The translations under genes and the position numbers were made by a program. A stretch of DNA of 64,000 nt from an uncultured Bacteroidales bacterium (GTDB lineage Bacteria; Bacteroidota; Bacteroidia; Bacteroidales; Bacteroidaceae), in NCBI GenBank assembly GCA_902787555.1, contig CADAGO010000002.1, positions 1 to 64,000 on the forward strand. The letters are read 5' to 3'. The notes beneath the pieces were generated by a model. That model searched no databases, was not told the DNA's origin, and worked only from the letters and a program-made list of their open reading frames with translations. Positions 16,598 to 26,005 of the stretch are shown here, in pieces; position 1 is the stretch's first letter; the number at the start of each line of letters is the position of its first letter.

Positions 16598-16637
16598 ATA
16601 ACAAAGGATGCGGAGCATGAACTTCGCATCCTTTGAT
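16598..16637. terminator. Hairpin repeat element, copy 2
   Basis: CAAAGGATGCG (16602-16612) and CGCATCCTTTG (16625-16635) form a perfect 11-bp stem. It is an inverted near-exact copy of the element at 12512-12549. It probably ends gmd-fcl, and it may also act on the opposite strand after the esterase gene. Confidence 0.75.
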
Positions 16638-16733
16638 AATATACAGTTCCCACCATGGGGAAGAAAAGCCAAGAGGACTAATTCTATTCAATACCACCTC
16701 CGTTTGGAGGGATTCTGTCATTCTTTTGTTCTC

Positions 16734-17945
16734 CTATTTGAACAAGTATTGAGCAAATTCGTGTAGTGACTTGCGCCATACTTGCCACTCGTGGTCACCT
16801 GGATAAGAATTGAAGCGGACATCGACTCCTCCATCACGCATCTTCTGAACGATAGTGCGAGTGTACTGGATGCGGGGATCTTGCTCTCCGCAACTGAGGA
16901 AGAACACATCGAACTGCTTATTAAATGTCTTTGTATCGCTCAAAATACCAGGCACTTCTGTTTCAAGGTCGAAGTTAGATGCACCCGAAATGCCTCCGAA
17001 CATACCGGTGGAGAACACGCCCACATTGGCAAAAACATCAGGATCACGCAGGCCGATATAGAAGGACTGTCCTCCTCCCATCGAGAGACCACACATGGCG
17101 CGGCTCTTGCGGTCTTTACGCACACGATAGGTCTTTTCCACAAATGGGATGATGTTATCGATCATTTCACTGCGGAAGGTCTGCATACCTTGCCAGCTAT
17201 ATCCGCCACCCATACCTCCGTTACGCGACTGTACATTACTGTTGGAACTGACGACAATCATTGGAACGGCTTTGCCGGCTGCTATGAGGTTGTCCATAAT
17301 CTGGGCTGTTCGACCTTGTTCCATCCACCCACGATGGTCTTCACCGCCTCCATGTTGAATATAAACCACAGGATACAGCTGACGGCTCTCATTGTAGCCT
17401 GCTGGGGTATAGACCATAAGAGGACGCCATGATTCTTCGACCTTGGAGTAGTAGTAGATGGTACGCACTTCACCATGTGGCACATCCTGCACCTCAAAGT
17501 CATCCATCCCTTTCTCTTTGATTTCAATAGCGCTGGACCATCGGCTACAGCCGAAGAAGGTCTGGCTGGCAGGGTCGGCTACAGACACTCCGTCGATGAT
17601 GATTGAATAATAGTGGAATCCAGGCACTTGGGGACGTGTAGTTACTGTCCATGTGCCGCCTTCCTGTTTCTGCATGTTGTATTTAGTACCACCGAGGTCT
17701 ATTTGCACCTGCTGTGCCTGCGGAGCATTAACTCGAAACATGACGCTACCATCGTTGAGTACACGTGGATAGCCTCCACGATTAATGTTTGTTACGGGGG
17801 AGTATGAACCTTCAGGCATCTGCTCCCTACGAAATCCCTGAGCAGAAAGCTGAGTGTAGCTGATGGAAGTAAGGATGATGGTAAGAATAGTTCCTCTCCA
17901 AATCCCTCGAAGAGGAGAGATAATAGATGATTGATTGTTACTCAT
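16734..17945 (-). CDS. Secreted CE1-type esterase
   Basis: A 403-residue alpha/beta hydrolase with a signal peptide ending LSA-Q. After it comes an E-set/CBM48-like beta domain (about 45-135: VMFRVNAPQAQQVQIDLGG), then the esterase D / feruloyl esterase domain. The nucleophile is Ser288 in GLSMGGG, and the C-terminal DHEWQVW holds the likely catalytic His. Such enzymes remove ferulate or acetate from plant polysaccharides, but the substrate is not certain. It is the last gene of the twelve-gene run and lies 10 bp after the HAD gene. The start MSNNQSS is chosen because longer frames cross that neighbour. Confidence 0.87.
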   Translation of the reverse strand: MSNNQSSIISPLRGIWRGTILTIILTSISYTQLSAQGFRREQMPEGSYSPVTNINRGGYPRVLNDGSVMFRVNAPQAQQVQIDLGGTKYNMQKQEGGTWTVTTRPQVPGFHYYSIIIDGVSVADPASQTFFGCSRWSSAIEIKEKGMDDFEVQDVPHGEVRTIYYYSKVEESWRPLMVYTPAGYNESRQLYPVVYIQHGGGEDHRGWMEQGRTAQIMDNLIAAGKAVPMIVVSSNSNVQSRNGGMGGGYSWQGMQTFRSEMIDNIIPFVEKTYRVRKDRKSRAMCGLSMGGGQSFYIGLRDPDVFANVGVFSTGMFGGISGASNFDLETEVPGILSDTKTFNKQFDVFFLSCGEQDPRIQYTRTIVQKMRDGGVDVRFNSYPGDHEWQVWRKSLHEFAQYLFK

Positions 17946-17955
17946 TGTTTGTTGA

Positions 17956-18660
17956 TTATAGATATTGTAAAATGTCAGAGAATTGTTGGACTTGGATGAC
18001 ATGGTCGTGCTCGTACTCTTCAAGATGTTCGTACTGCCACATTCGCTTGTATGGGATGTAGATGCCATAGCCGCCGAGGGTGACAATGGGGTGAATGTCG
18101 GATTTGAAAGAGTTGCCTACCATGAGAAGCTCGGAAGGATTGATACCAAGTTTTGTGCAGAGATTTATGTAGTCTTGCTCACTCTTATCGGAAGTGATTT
18201 CAATGTGATGGAACAGGTGATAAAGTCCTGAACGTCGGCATTTGTTCTCCTGATCGAGCAGTTCGCCTTTCGTGAAGCAGGCAAGTTTGTAGCGCCCCGA
18301 GTCGTACAAGGTAGTAAGTGTTTCACGAACTCCAGGAAAGGGTGTGGCAGGATTGTTGAGGAGAGAAGTTCCGATGTTGAGTATCTTGTGAAGCACGGAA
18401 GCTGGTATGGTGTCGTGACTCATTTCAAGTGCATTCTGCATGAGCGAAATGACAAAAGCCTTGGTGCCATACCCCATGAGGGGCATGTTGCTACTCTCTA
18501 CTTTGAAAAGTGTGGAACTGATATCCTGACCAAAGGTATATGGGGCAAGAAGTTGCCCATAGTTTTTCTCTGCCTCGTCGTAGAGACTCTGATTGTCCCA
18601 AAGGGTATCGTCGGCATCGAATGCGATAACTCTTATGTTTTCCTTTACGATATTACTCAT
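17956..18660 (-). CDS. HAD family hydrolase
   Basis: A 234-residue haloacid-dehalogenase phosphatase. Motif I is FDADDTLWDN, with both Asp of DxD, a cap domain follows, and motif II is CFTKGE. The Lys is probably the K of SDKSEQDY, and motif III is VGNSFKSDI. The substrate cannot be told. The start at MSNIVKENI overlaps the upstream LOG-like gene by 8 bp. An alternative start at 18684 would enlarge the overlap to 32 bp. Confidence 0.85.
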   Translation of the reverse strand: MSNIVKENIRVIAFDADDTLWDNQSLYDEAEKNYGQLLAPYTFGQDISSTLFKVESSNMPLMGYGTKAFVISLMQNALEMSHDTIPASVLHKILNIGTSLLNNPATPFPGVRETLTTLYDSGRYKLACFTKGELLDQENKCRRSGLYHLFHHIEITSDKSEQDYINLCTKLGINPSELLMVGNSFKSDIHPIVTLGGYGIYIPYKRMWQYEHLEEYEHDHVIQVQQFSDILQYL

Positions 18661-19618
18661 TGGGATTGGAGTTTCTAAAGTCAATGAGAGTTTGAATGAT
18701 TTCTTCGTTACTATCTGTAATCGATAGCAGTAGGTTCTTATATTTTCCCTTCTTGACGAGATGCTTTAGGAGTGGATAGATAGGCATGTCGTAGTTCCAA
18801 AACTGTGTGCCGAGGAAGATCATCGGACTTGCTATGCCATATGAGAGATAGTGATTTTGCACTGCATCCTGGAAAATTTCCTGCATCGTGCCCGCACTTC
18901 CTGGTGAATAGATGATGCCACCGAATGCAAGGGTTAGGATATTATCTTCTCGAATGGCATTCTCGAAGTACTTGGCTATATGGGTAGCAAACGGGGTAGA
19001 TGGTTCGTGCCCGTAAAGCCATGTGGGAAGTCCAAGACTGCGATAACGTGTTTGAGGATAGTCACGAATAATAGCGAATGCACTCTGAAGCCATCCTTCG
19101 TCTCGGAATGTCGGCGCTATACTGAGTCGGCGAATAACTGCTGTTACATCGGCAATGCTATAACCTGCCAGCCAAGCTCCCAAGTGTGTTGCTTCCATTG
19201 CACCGGGACCTCCACCACTGATCATGAGGAATCCTTCCTCTGTGAGGCGTTTACTGACTAACACAATCTCTCGATACATGGGGTCCGTACGTAAGAGACC
19301 GTGTCCGCCCATGATGCCCACAATGCGTTTTAAATCATAGCTTTCGAGGAATGTACTCAAACTGACGTTGATGCCATGATCGTGAAGGTTGCGCGCCAAC
19401 GATTCTTTTGCACTGAAGGCATGTTTGCCTGTCTTCATATAGTATTCGTACACACGAGAATCGTAGCAGTCTGCTATGGTCTCAGGATGTTTGGGTTCGT
19501 AACCTGCGTAGAGTGTCTCTGCATTGTACAATTCTTTGCGTGTAACATCGTATGGCACAAATTCAAAATAATCCGCCAATGCGATGAATTGTTCTCTGGT
19601 AATGTCTTTTGTAATCAT
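18653..19618 (-). CDS. LOG/TIGR00730-like Rossmann protein
   Basis: A 321-residue protein with the core of the LOG (lysine decarboxylase-like) family. GGGPGAMEA lies near residue 145, and SPGSAGTMQEIF takes the place of the usual PGGxGTxxE loop. Typical LOG proteins cleave ribose-monophosphate from nucleotides and are about 190 residues. This one has a long N-terminal extension (about 95 residues) and belongs to a longer, less studied subgroup. The changed PGG loop makes its activity uncertain. It overlaps the beta-helix gene upstream by 4 bp (ATGA), so translation is coupled. Confidence 0.75.
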   Translation of the reverse strand: MITKDITREQFIALADYFEFVPYDVTRKELYNAETLYAGYEPKHPETIADCYDSRVYEYYMKTGKHAFSAKESLARNLHDHGINVSLSTFLESYDLKRIVGIMGGHGLLRTDPMYREIVLVSKRLTEEGFLMISGGGPGAMEATHLGAWLAGYSIADVTAVIRRLSIAPTFRDEGWLQSAFAIIRDYPQTRYRSLGLPTWLYGHEPSTPFATHIAKYFENAIREDNILTLAFGGIIYSPGSAGTMQEIFQDAVQNHYLSYGIASPMIFLGTQFWNYDMPIYPLLKHLVKKGKYKNLLLSITDSNEEIIQTLIDFRNSNPNE

Positions 19619-21168
19619 CTGACTTCGATTTCTTTAAGTATTGATGCACCTGTTCCTACAGTTCCTGTGTGTTGTAGCATAAAGCCGTTTCCGATTCGGT
19701 TGGCAATAATTCTGCAACTGAGAGTCTGTTTTTTCTTTCCGTGCTGTATTACAGCTGTCAGCACGCCTGAGCTTATCATCACTCTTATTTTGCACTCTGT
19801 GAGAAAGAGCTCGCATTTTTCTCCTTTTGTCAAGGCTTTTGTCTCACCGTTCTCATATTGCACGATGGATGCAACAACCGCATGGTCGTAGTCGGGCGTT
19901 CTTTCTAAACGAAGACCATAGCCTGTGAGGTGCTGATTATCCATTGCTACACAAATGTCCATATATTGCCCTGTGGCACTTCCGAACCCCTGTCCTGCTG
20001 ACTTGCAGGGTGCTATGGTGAGCCGGGCACTTGTGATGTTATTGCTTTTTGCGCTTTCGGGTGTGATGCGGATGCGTGCTCCACGTTGTGCCTGTACCAA
20101 TCCCTGATGCCCTTCTGCTCCATCGGGTGCAGTACCCCAGTACCACGCTTCACGTGAGGGGTCGGGTTGCCACGAATACTTACTTGTGTCAATAGGTTTG
20201 TAAGCGTCGAACTCATAAACGTAACCTCCTTCGACTTTCCTGCGGTCTACTCTTTCATGGACTTGTGGAATTGGTGTGTATGGCGTATTGTCAATCTGAA
20301 CCGATTTGCCGTTGAGAGTGATGTTTTCAGCCGTACACAGTTCAGGATGATTTTCTTTACACCATGCAAGCTGAATTTTGTGGTCGCAATGGAAACGCAC
20401 GTTCCTCAGGTGTATAGGTCCTGGGGCTTTGGTAAAGTATTGCGTGCCTTGTGTCATGATATCGATATCGCAATCATCGAACGTGGCTCCGCGAGAAGTG
20501 GAGTAGAATGGCTTGCTGCTGTAAAACGTGAGATGACAATGATGATAAAGACCTTCTGTGAGCGCATCGTCAGTACATTCGAGATGACAGTTATCGAATA
20601 CGGCATTACGTGCTCCGGAGAAGTTGCACAGATTCAGGCGGCTGATGAATCTGCAATTCTTGGCAATCACGCTATCAGTACCTGCACAGATGGCCAATTG
20701 GGCTTGTACGATAGCTTCGGCTCGCTTCTTTCTTGATAGGGATGGATTGCCAGGATAGTCGAGGTCAACATTGCAATAGTTTCCATAGGTGATGTTCTCC
20801 GTATAGATGTTTCTACATCTGAATAGGAACATGGTGAAGTTGCCAATCGCTCCATGCGTTTGTCCGCGATTGACCGCGAGAACGGTTTTCGTTGCATCGG
20901 GGTCGGTTCCAATAATACGGATGTTTCTGCAGTGAATCGTTTGGGCAAAAGGAGTTCCTCCGTTCGAAGTGCGTTCTGTGGGGTCATCTGGATCGTCCAA
21001 CCAGTACACACCTGGATGAATGAATAACGAATAGTCATTATCAGGACTTGCATTCATCGTCTGGATGGCTGCAAGCAGTTCCTCTTGTGTGTTGATTTGG
21101 ATGCTTTTCTGAGCATACGAAATCCCAGCACAAAGAATAGCGCTAACGATTAAGATGATTGGCTTCAT
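19615..21168 (-). CDS. Secreted right-handed beta-helix protein
   Basis: A 517-residue protein with a signal peptide (ending SYA-Q). The core has repeating short strands of the pectate-lyase type (NIRIIG, NIYTENITYGN, SVIAKNCRF, AVFDNCHLEC, ATFDDCDIDI, IHLRNVRFH), about 20-25 residues per coil, over residues 80-300. The last 200 residues are a beta-sandwich-like region. The pattern fits polysaccharide lyases and pectin esterases. It lies next to altronate dehydratase (uronate breakdown) and an esterase, which supports a role on pectin-like glycans. No catalytic set could be fixed by eye. Confidence 0.75.
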   Translation of the reverse strand: MKPIILIVSAILCAGISYAQKSIQINTQEELLAAIQTMNASPDNDYSLFIHPGVYWLDDPDDPTERTSNGGTPFAQTIHCRNIRIIGTDPDATKTVLAVNRGQTHGAIGNFTMFLFRCRNIYTENITYGNYCNVDLDYPGNPSLSRKKRAEAIVQAQLAICAGTDSVIAKNCRFISRLNLCNFSGARNAVFDNCHLECTDDALTEGLYHHCHLTFYSSKPFYSTSRGATFDDCDIDIMTQGTQYFTKAPGPIHLRNVRFHCDHKIQLAWCKENHPELCTAENITLNGKSVQIDNTPYTPIPQVHERVDRRKVEGGYVYEFDAYKPIDTSKYSWQPDPSREAWYWGTAPDGAEGHQGLVQAQRGARIRITPESAKSNNITSARLTIAPCKSAGQGFGSATGQYMDICVAMDNQHLTGYGLRLERTPDYDHAVVASIVQYENGETKALTKGEKCELFLTECKIRVMISSGVLTAVIQHGKKKQTLSCRIIANRIGNGFMLQHTGTVGTGASILKEIEVR

Positions 21169-21916
21169 ATATGATGGTGGCTATGTTTTCACTGAGTTCA
21201 GTCATCGAATGGAAGAGAAGATTGGCTCCTTGGTCGAGGAGAACAGAATCGGGTAGGGGACCTGTGTTGACTGCTATAACAAAACAGCCAGCAGCTACAC
21301 CTGCTTCAACTCCTAACGGGGCATTCTCTATGACCATCGTTTGATAGGGTTGCAAACGCCCAGCTTTCTGCATTCCCATGAGGTAGGGTTCTGGATTGGG
21401 TTTGCCGTATTTGACATCTCGGGCGGCAACCATCCATTCATGATGGAAAAGGGTGGGGAAATTCTGCTCGATACGTTCCAGTAGGCTGACAGTACCTGAG
21501 CCTGTCACGATAGTGGGCGTAACGCCTGACGTTTTCACGGCTTTCACTGTCTCGTAGGCACCCTTCATACGTTCAGCAGTAGGATAGCTGTTGAAGAATT
21601 CGCTCTTTTTCTTGTAAATCTTATCGCACTCGGTTTGGTCGGCACTTCGTCCCAGTTGGCGCTGAGTTACGATGTTAATAGTTCCAAACCCTGTACGTCC
21701 TTCGTGCATATAGGCTTCATCTTCTGGCAGGTCAAGTCCGTAGAACTCCATCGCACGATGCCAGGCTCTTGCATGGTTGGGCATCGAGTTGAACAGCACG
21801 CCATCCATATCGAACATGATGGTTTTCAGTTCGAAGTGCTGAAAGTGGTGGCTTTCGCAGTATTCAGCCAATTGTGGATATTGTAGTTTGCTGTTCATTG
21901 GACTGATTGAATTCAT
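21143..21916 (-). CDS. HAD family beta-phosphoglucomutase-like phosphatase
   Basis: A 257-residue HAD subfamily IA protein. Motif I is MFDMDGVLFNSMP, with both Asp, the helical cap follows, motif II is IVTGSG, the Lys is KYGKPNPEPY, and motif III is VIENAPLGVEAG. The EN-APLG form of motif III is typical of the beta-phosphoglucomutase and sugar-phosphatase branch. It overlaps the beta-helix gene by 26 bp and follows uxaA by 12 bp. Start is 21916 or six codons later (21898). Confidence 0.86.
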   Translation of the reverse strand: MNSISPMNSKLQYPQLAEYCESHHFQHFELKTIMFDMDGVLFNSMPNHARAWHRAMEFYGLDLPEDEAYMHEGRTGFGTINIVTQRQLGRSADQTECDKIYKKKSEFFNSYPTAERMKGAYETVKAVKTSGVTPTIVTGSGTVSLLERIEQNFPTLFHHEWMVAARDVKYGKPNPEPYLMGMQKAGRLQPYQTMVIENAPLGVEAGVAAGCFVIAVNTGPLPDSVLLDQGANLLFHSMTELSENIATIIYEANHLNR

Positions 21917-21928
21917 AGTTTTCTTTTC

Positions 21929-23413
21929 TTACAGCGTGACGCCTGTCTTGAAGATAGCTATTTCCTGATAGTCTTTCTTTTCATTCCAAGTCTGCTCTCC
22001 TGAAGCGATTGCTACGACCTTCGAGCGGAACTCTTCGAATACGGATTGCATCGTCCGCCCCTCAACCAGTGTTCCTGCATTGAAGTCAATCCATGTTGGC
22101 TTGTTGGTAGCAAGTCCTGAATTTGTGCTGATTTTCATCGTTGGGACGAAGGTGCCAAACGGAGTTCCGCGACCTGTTGTGAATAGCACGATGTGGCATC
22201 CTGCAGCTGCTAACGCTGTACTGGCAACGAGGTCATTACCTGGTGCGCTCAGCAGATTCAGTCCTTTGCTTGTCAATCGTTCTCCATAGTCGAGCACGCC
22301 TCTCACAGCGCTCTTCCCGCACTTTTGCGTACATCCCAGCGCCTTCTCCTCAAGTGTGCTGATACCGCCTGCTTTGTTGCCAGGACTTGGATTCTCGCCT
22401 ACTGGCTCCCCATGACTGAGGAAATAGTCTTTGAAGTTGTTGATGAGTTTTACTGTCTGTTCGAACAGTTCACGATTGGCACAGCGGTTCATTAAGATGG
22501 TTTCTGCACCAAACATCTCGGGTACTTCTGTCAGCACGGTTGTCCCGCCTTGACTCACGATATAATCGCTGAAAACGCCCAGCAACGGATTCGCTGTGAT
22601 ACCTGAGAACCCATCACTACCTCCGCATTTCAGTCCTACGCGCAGTTCGCTCAATGGAATCTCCGTACGCACATCCTTCTGTGCAATAGCATACAGCTCA
22701 CGCAAGATGCGCATACCTTCTTCTATCTCATCGCCTTCAACTTCTTGGCTGACCATGAATCTGATACGCTCTTTGTCGTAATCACCCAAGAAATCCTCAA
22801 ACTGACTGGGTTGATTGTTTTCACATCCGAGTCCTACGACAAGTACACCACCTGCATTGGGGTGCAACACAAGGTCGCGTAGTATCTTGCGTGTGTTCTC
22901 GTGGTCTCCGCTCAGTTGACTACAACCATAGTTGTGTGGAAAGGCTACGATGCGCAAATCCTTCACCTCATCCCGCAAACGGTCTCTCAATTGCTGACAA
23001 ACACCATTCACACAGCCTACTGTAGGTACAATCCATATCTCGTTGCGAATGCCCACATCGCCATTCTTACGCCTGTAGCCCATAAAGTGTTCCTGTGGGC
23101 GAGATGCAAATTCATCTTCGGCTATTTGAATGGGTTCGTAGGTATAGTCGAGCAAACCGCTGAGATTGGTCTTGATATGTGTGTGATTGATGCACTCGCC
23201 TGCATGGTGGTCTTCCATAATGTGACCGATGGGGTATCCGTATTTCACTACGTTCTCACCCTGTGCGAGGTCGTTCAACAGAAACTTATGACCTGCCGGC
23301 ACATCGTCTGCAAGACAGATGGCGCGTCCGTCAATCACTACTTGTTCGTCTTTTTGTAGCGGCTCAATAGCTACTGCTACATTGTCTGCTGGATTGATTT
23401 TGATGTATTTCAT
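21929..23413 (-). CDS. uxaA: Altronate dehydratase
   Basis: A 494-residue two-domain enzyme that dehydrates D-altronate to 2-keto-3-deoxygluconate in galacturonate breakdown. The N-terminal SAF domain (about 1-90: VAIEPLQKDEQVVIDG) is joined to the large C-terminal domain with conserved Cys blocks (HNYGCSQLSGDHENT, LGCENNQPSQ, GLKCGGSDGFSGITANP, LGCTQKCGKSAV). Length is as in E. coli UxaA. UxaB and UxaC are not adjacent, so the rest of the pathway must lie elsewhere. It sits between fthC-like and HAD genes in the long minus-strand run. Confidence 0.95.
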   Translation of the reverse strand: MKYIKINPADNVAVAIEPLQKDEQVVIDGRAICLADDVPAGHKFLLNDLAQGENVVKYGYPIGHIMEDHHAGECINHTHIKTNLSGLLDYTYEPIQIAEDEFASRPQEHFMGYRRKNGDVGIRNEIWIVPTVGCVNGVCQQLRDRLRDEVKDLRIVAFPHNYGCSQLSGDHENTRKILRDLVLHPNAGGVLVVGLGCENNQPSQFEDFLGDYDKERIRFMVSQEVEGDEIEEGMRILRELYAIAQKDVRTEIPLSELRVGLKCGGSDGFSGITANPLLGVFSDYIVSQGGTTVLTEVPEMFGAETILMNRCANRELFEQTVKLINNFKDYFLSHGEPVGENPSPGNKAGGISTLEEKALGCTQKCGKSAVRGVLDYGERLTSKGLNLLSAPGNDLVASTALAAAGCHIVLFTTGRGTPFGTFVPTMKISTNSGLATNKPTWIDFNAGTLVEGRTMQSVFEEFRSKVVAIASGEQTWNEKKDYQEIAIFKTGVTL

Positions 23414-23415
23414 AC

Positions 23416-23949
23416 CTAATATATTATTTCGTCAACAGGAACATCGTGCGGCTCATGGGGCACTTCGTCGATGAGTTGGTACGGGTAGCATATTCCGATC
23501 GTATGACACGACAGCTTTGGCAGCAGGCGGTCGTAGTAGCCTTTTCCACGTCCTAAACGATTGCCGTTCAGGTCGAATGCCACTCCAGGGATGATAGCTA
23601 GGTCGATAGTGCCGTATTCCGATTCAGGCAAGACGGGTCCACACGATTCCTGAATATGAAACGCTCCTTCGCGAGTCATCGATGTTGTATCGTAGATATG
23701 CAGTTCCAGTTCATCTCCCACAACTGTTGGCAGGATGATGGTCTTAAGCCCCTTGTAACGCTCGATGAGGTCATGAGTATCTACTTCGTCCTTCAGCGAA
23801 TGGAACAACAGCACCCGTGTTGCCTGTATGAACAGCGGATGATTTTCGACCCGTTCCATCACTATGGCACCCTGACTATGCAGAGAGCCACCCTCTGAGA
23901 GTTGGGTTCGGAGTAGCGTAAGCTGTTTCCTTATCTGTTGCTTGTTCAT
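23416..23949 (-). CDS. 5-formyltetrahydrofolate cyclo-ligase
   Basis: A 177-residue enzyme that turns 5-formyl-THF into 5,10-methenyl-THF using ATP. The family signature GRGKGYYDRLLP is near residue 131, and a basic N-terminal helix (KQQIRKQLTLLR) is present. Its first 74 bp overlap the 3' end of the S41 protease gene in another frame, longer than usual, but the N-terminus is typical for the family, so the overlap seems real. Confidence 0.92.
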   Translation of the reverse strand: MNKQQIRKQLTLLRTQLSEGGSLHSQGAIVMERVENHPLFIQATRVLLFHSLKDEVDTHDLIERYKGLKTIILPTVVGDELELHIYDTTSMTREGAFHIQESCGPVLPESEYGTIDLAIIPGVAFDLNGNRLGRGKGYYDRLLPKLSCHTIGICYPYQLIDEVPHEPHDVPVDEIIY

Positions 23950-25573
23950 CTTTAGGCAGGGTAGGAGTCGTGAGTTGATCGTTGAAGAGCTGAATTGATT
24001 TCAGAATCGTCACATCATCCTTGTTGATAAACTTCAGGTACTCTGACATGTCGAGCAAATTGTAGAGGATGACACCATGGATGACCTTCTCAATCAGTTG
24101 CTGCGACTTGAGAATCATGTTATTGCGGCGTTTCACACCCTTTGCATCGCAATAGTTGATAAACTGCTGAATCACGCGGTCTTTCCGCAATTGTTTGAGT
24201 ACTTCCTCGCCATTATGACAGTTTAAGTATCTTGGGCGGTTGTTGTCTGTAAATTCGAAGCAGAACTGCGACACGAGACCTTTCTGTACAACTTCCTGAT
24301 AATAGGTCGTAAAGAGGGTTGTATCTTCTGCTACGAAATAATCGGGCATGATGCCACCTCCTCCATATACTTTACGTCCGATACTCGTTGTATACACATC
24401 GCCCGTCTGTCGGATGCTGTCTTCATTGAAAAACTCTCCGTGTAGGTATCTGTTTGCTATGTCATACTCATATTCCTTATCTTCACCATTCACATACGGC
24501 TTCTGAATGCAGCGTCCTGATGGTGTGTAGTAGCGCGAAATAGTGATATGGATAAGGCTTCCGTCTGAGAAGACGACAGGCTTCTGAACCAGTCCTTTTC
24601 CAAACGAACGACGTCCGACGATGATGCCGCGGTCGTTATCCTGGATGGCACCCGAGAATATCTCAGCTGCACTTGCAGTCCCTTCGTCTGTGAGAACGAT
24701 GAGTGGCAGTTTCTGATACGAGCCGCGTCCGTCACTCTTGAAATCTTCACGTCTGGCCTTCCTTCCTTCCGTGTAGACAATCAGTTTGTTAGCAGGAAGG
24801 AATTCGTTTACCAGTTGGATGGCACTATCGAGATAGCCGCCTGTATTTCCACGGAGGTCGATCACCAGACCCTTGAAATTCTTCTGCTCGAGTTCAGCCA
24901 AGGCAATCAGCAACTCGGGATAGGTGGTCTTGCCGAATTTATTGATGCGCACATAGCCCAGTTTATCAGTCAGCATATAGGTTGCATCGATACTCTTGAT
25001 GGGAATCTCACCTCTTGTGAGGTTAAACGACAGCAGGTCCTTTTCGCCACGACGCATCACACCGACCTTCACCGTTGAGCCTTCTTCGCCCTTCAAACGG
25101 TGGAGGGTCTCCTCGTTCGTAACCACTTTGCCGACATACGGTTCATCGTTAACACTTACGATACGGTCGCCAGCCATCAGTCCCACCTTCTCGGCTGGTC
25201 CTCCGCTGATAATGCTGGTGATGTACACCGTGTCGTATTTTATCGTGAACTGCACACCTATTCCGCAGAAACTGCCGTCGAGATCATCGTTCGCAGTCTT
25301 TGCTGCCTCGGCTGAGATATACGAACAGTGCGGATCCAACTCAGCCAGAATGCGAGGCATGGCTTGCTCCACAATATCAGCAATGTCAACTGTGTCGACA
25401 TACTGATCATCTATGATATGCAACAGGTCGTTGATTTTGTTCGACGACGTATTGATGATATTCAGACGATTGCCCGAAAACCTGTTTGCAAAGAATGTTC
25501 CGATAATGATACCTATTATAATACTTACTGCAATCAGTATCGGTGCAAACCGTGAATGACGTGGTGAATCCAT
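23876..25573 (-). CDS. S41 family C-terminal processing peptidase
   Basis: A 565-residue periplasmic serine protease anchored by one N-terminal membrane helix (about 10-27). A PDZ domain (about 100-185) binds C-termini of substrates. The catalytic domain has the Ser in DEGTASAAEIFSGA and the Lys in GRRSFGKGLVQ. A C-terminal helical region of about 150 residues extends beyond the catalytic domain, as in other Bacteroidota CtpA-like proteins. It is encoded 7 bp after the dCMP deaminase gene, and its end overlaps the next gene by 74 bp. Confidence 0.93.
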   Translation of the reverse strand: MDSPRHSRFAPILIAVSIIIGIIIGTFFANRFSGNRLNIINTSSNKINDLLHIIDDQYVDTVDIADIVEQAMPRILAELDPHCSYISAEAAKTANDDLDGSFCGIGVQFTIKYDTVYITSIISGGPAEKVGLMAGDRIVSVNDEPYVGKVVTNEETLHRLKGEEGSTVKVGVMRRGEKDLLSFNLTRGEIPIKSIDATYMLTDKLGYVRINKFGKTTYPELLIALAELEQKNFKGLVIDLRGNTGGYLDSAIQLVNEFLPANKLIVYTEGRKARREDFKSDGRGSYQKLPLIVLTDEGTASAAEIFSGAIQDNDRGIIVGRRSFGKGLVQKPVVFSDGSLIHITISRYYTPSGRCIQKPYVNGEDKEYEYDIANRYLHGEFFNEDSIRQTGDVYTTSIGRKVYGGGGIMPDYFVAEDTTLFTTYYQEVVQKGLVSQFCFEFTDNNRPRYLNCHNGEEVLKQLRKDRVIQQFINYCDAKGVKRRNNMILKSQQLIEKVIHGVILYNLLDMSEYLKFINKDDVTILKSIQLFNDQLTTPTLPKDEQATDKETAYATPNPTLRGWLSA

Positions 25574-25580
25574 ATTATTG

Positions 25581-26000
25581 TTATACGTCCATTTGTTTAA
25601 CTTCTATCCCTGCCCGTTTGAGGAGGTCGATTCCGTCGCAGAGGCGGTATTGCTCTCCGTAAATCACACGCTTGATACCCGACTGGATGATCAGTTTCGA
25701 GCATTCCAGGCATGGTGATGCTGTGACATATAGTGTCGCATCATTGCTCGAGTTGTGCGAACGTGCCAGTTTGGTAATTGCATTCGCCTCTGCATGAAGC
25801 ACATAAGGCTTGGTCACATCGTTTTCCTCACACACGTTTTCGAATCCTGAAGGCGTACCGTTGAACCCGTCGCTGATAATCATCTGGTTCTTTACAACCA
25901 AAGCCCCCACTTGGCGGCGTTTGCAATAGCTGTTTTCTGCCCATATCTTAGCCATCCTCAGATAGCGTTGGTCGAGCTGATGTTGTTTCTCTTCTGTCAT
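25581..26000 (-). CDS. dCMP deaminase family protein
   Basis: A 139-residue zinc deaminase of the CDA fold. Zinc ligands and catalytic Glu are in VLHAEANAITK (HAE) and TASPCLECSKL (PCxxC). The family makes dUMP from dCMP for thymidylate synthesis. Length and motifs fit ComEB/dCMP deaminase. It is 5 bp from its upstream neighbour and 7 bp from the downstream S41 gene. Confidence 0.92.
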   Translation of the reverse strand: MTEEKQHQLDQRYLRMAKIWAENSYCKRRQVGALVVKNQMIISDGFNGTPSGFENVCEENDVTKPYVLHAEANAITKLARSHNSSNDATLYVTASPCLECSKLIIQSGIKRVIYGEQYRLCDGIDLLKRAGIEVKQMDV

Positions 26001-26005
26001 TGCTG

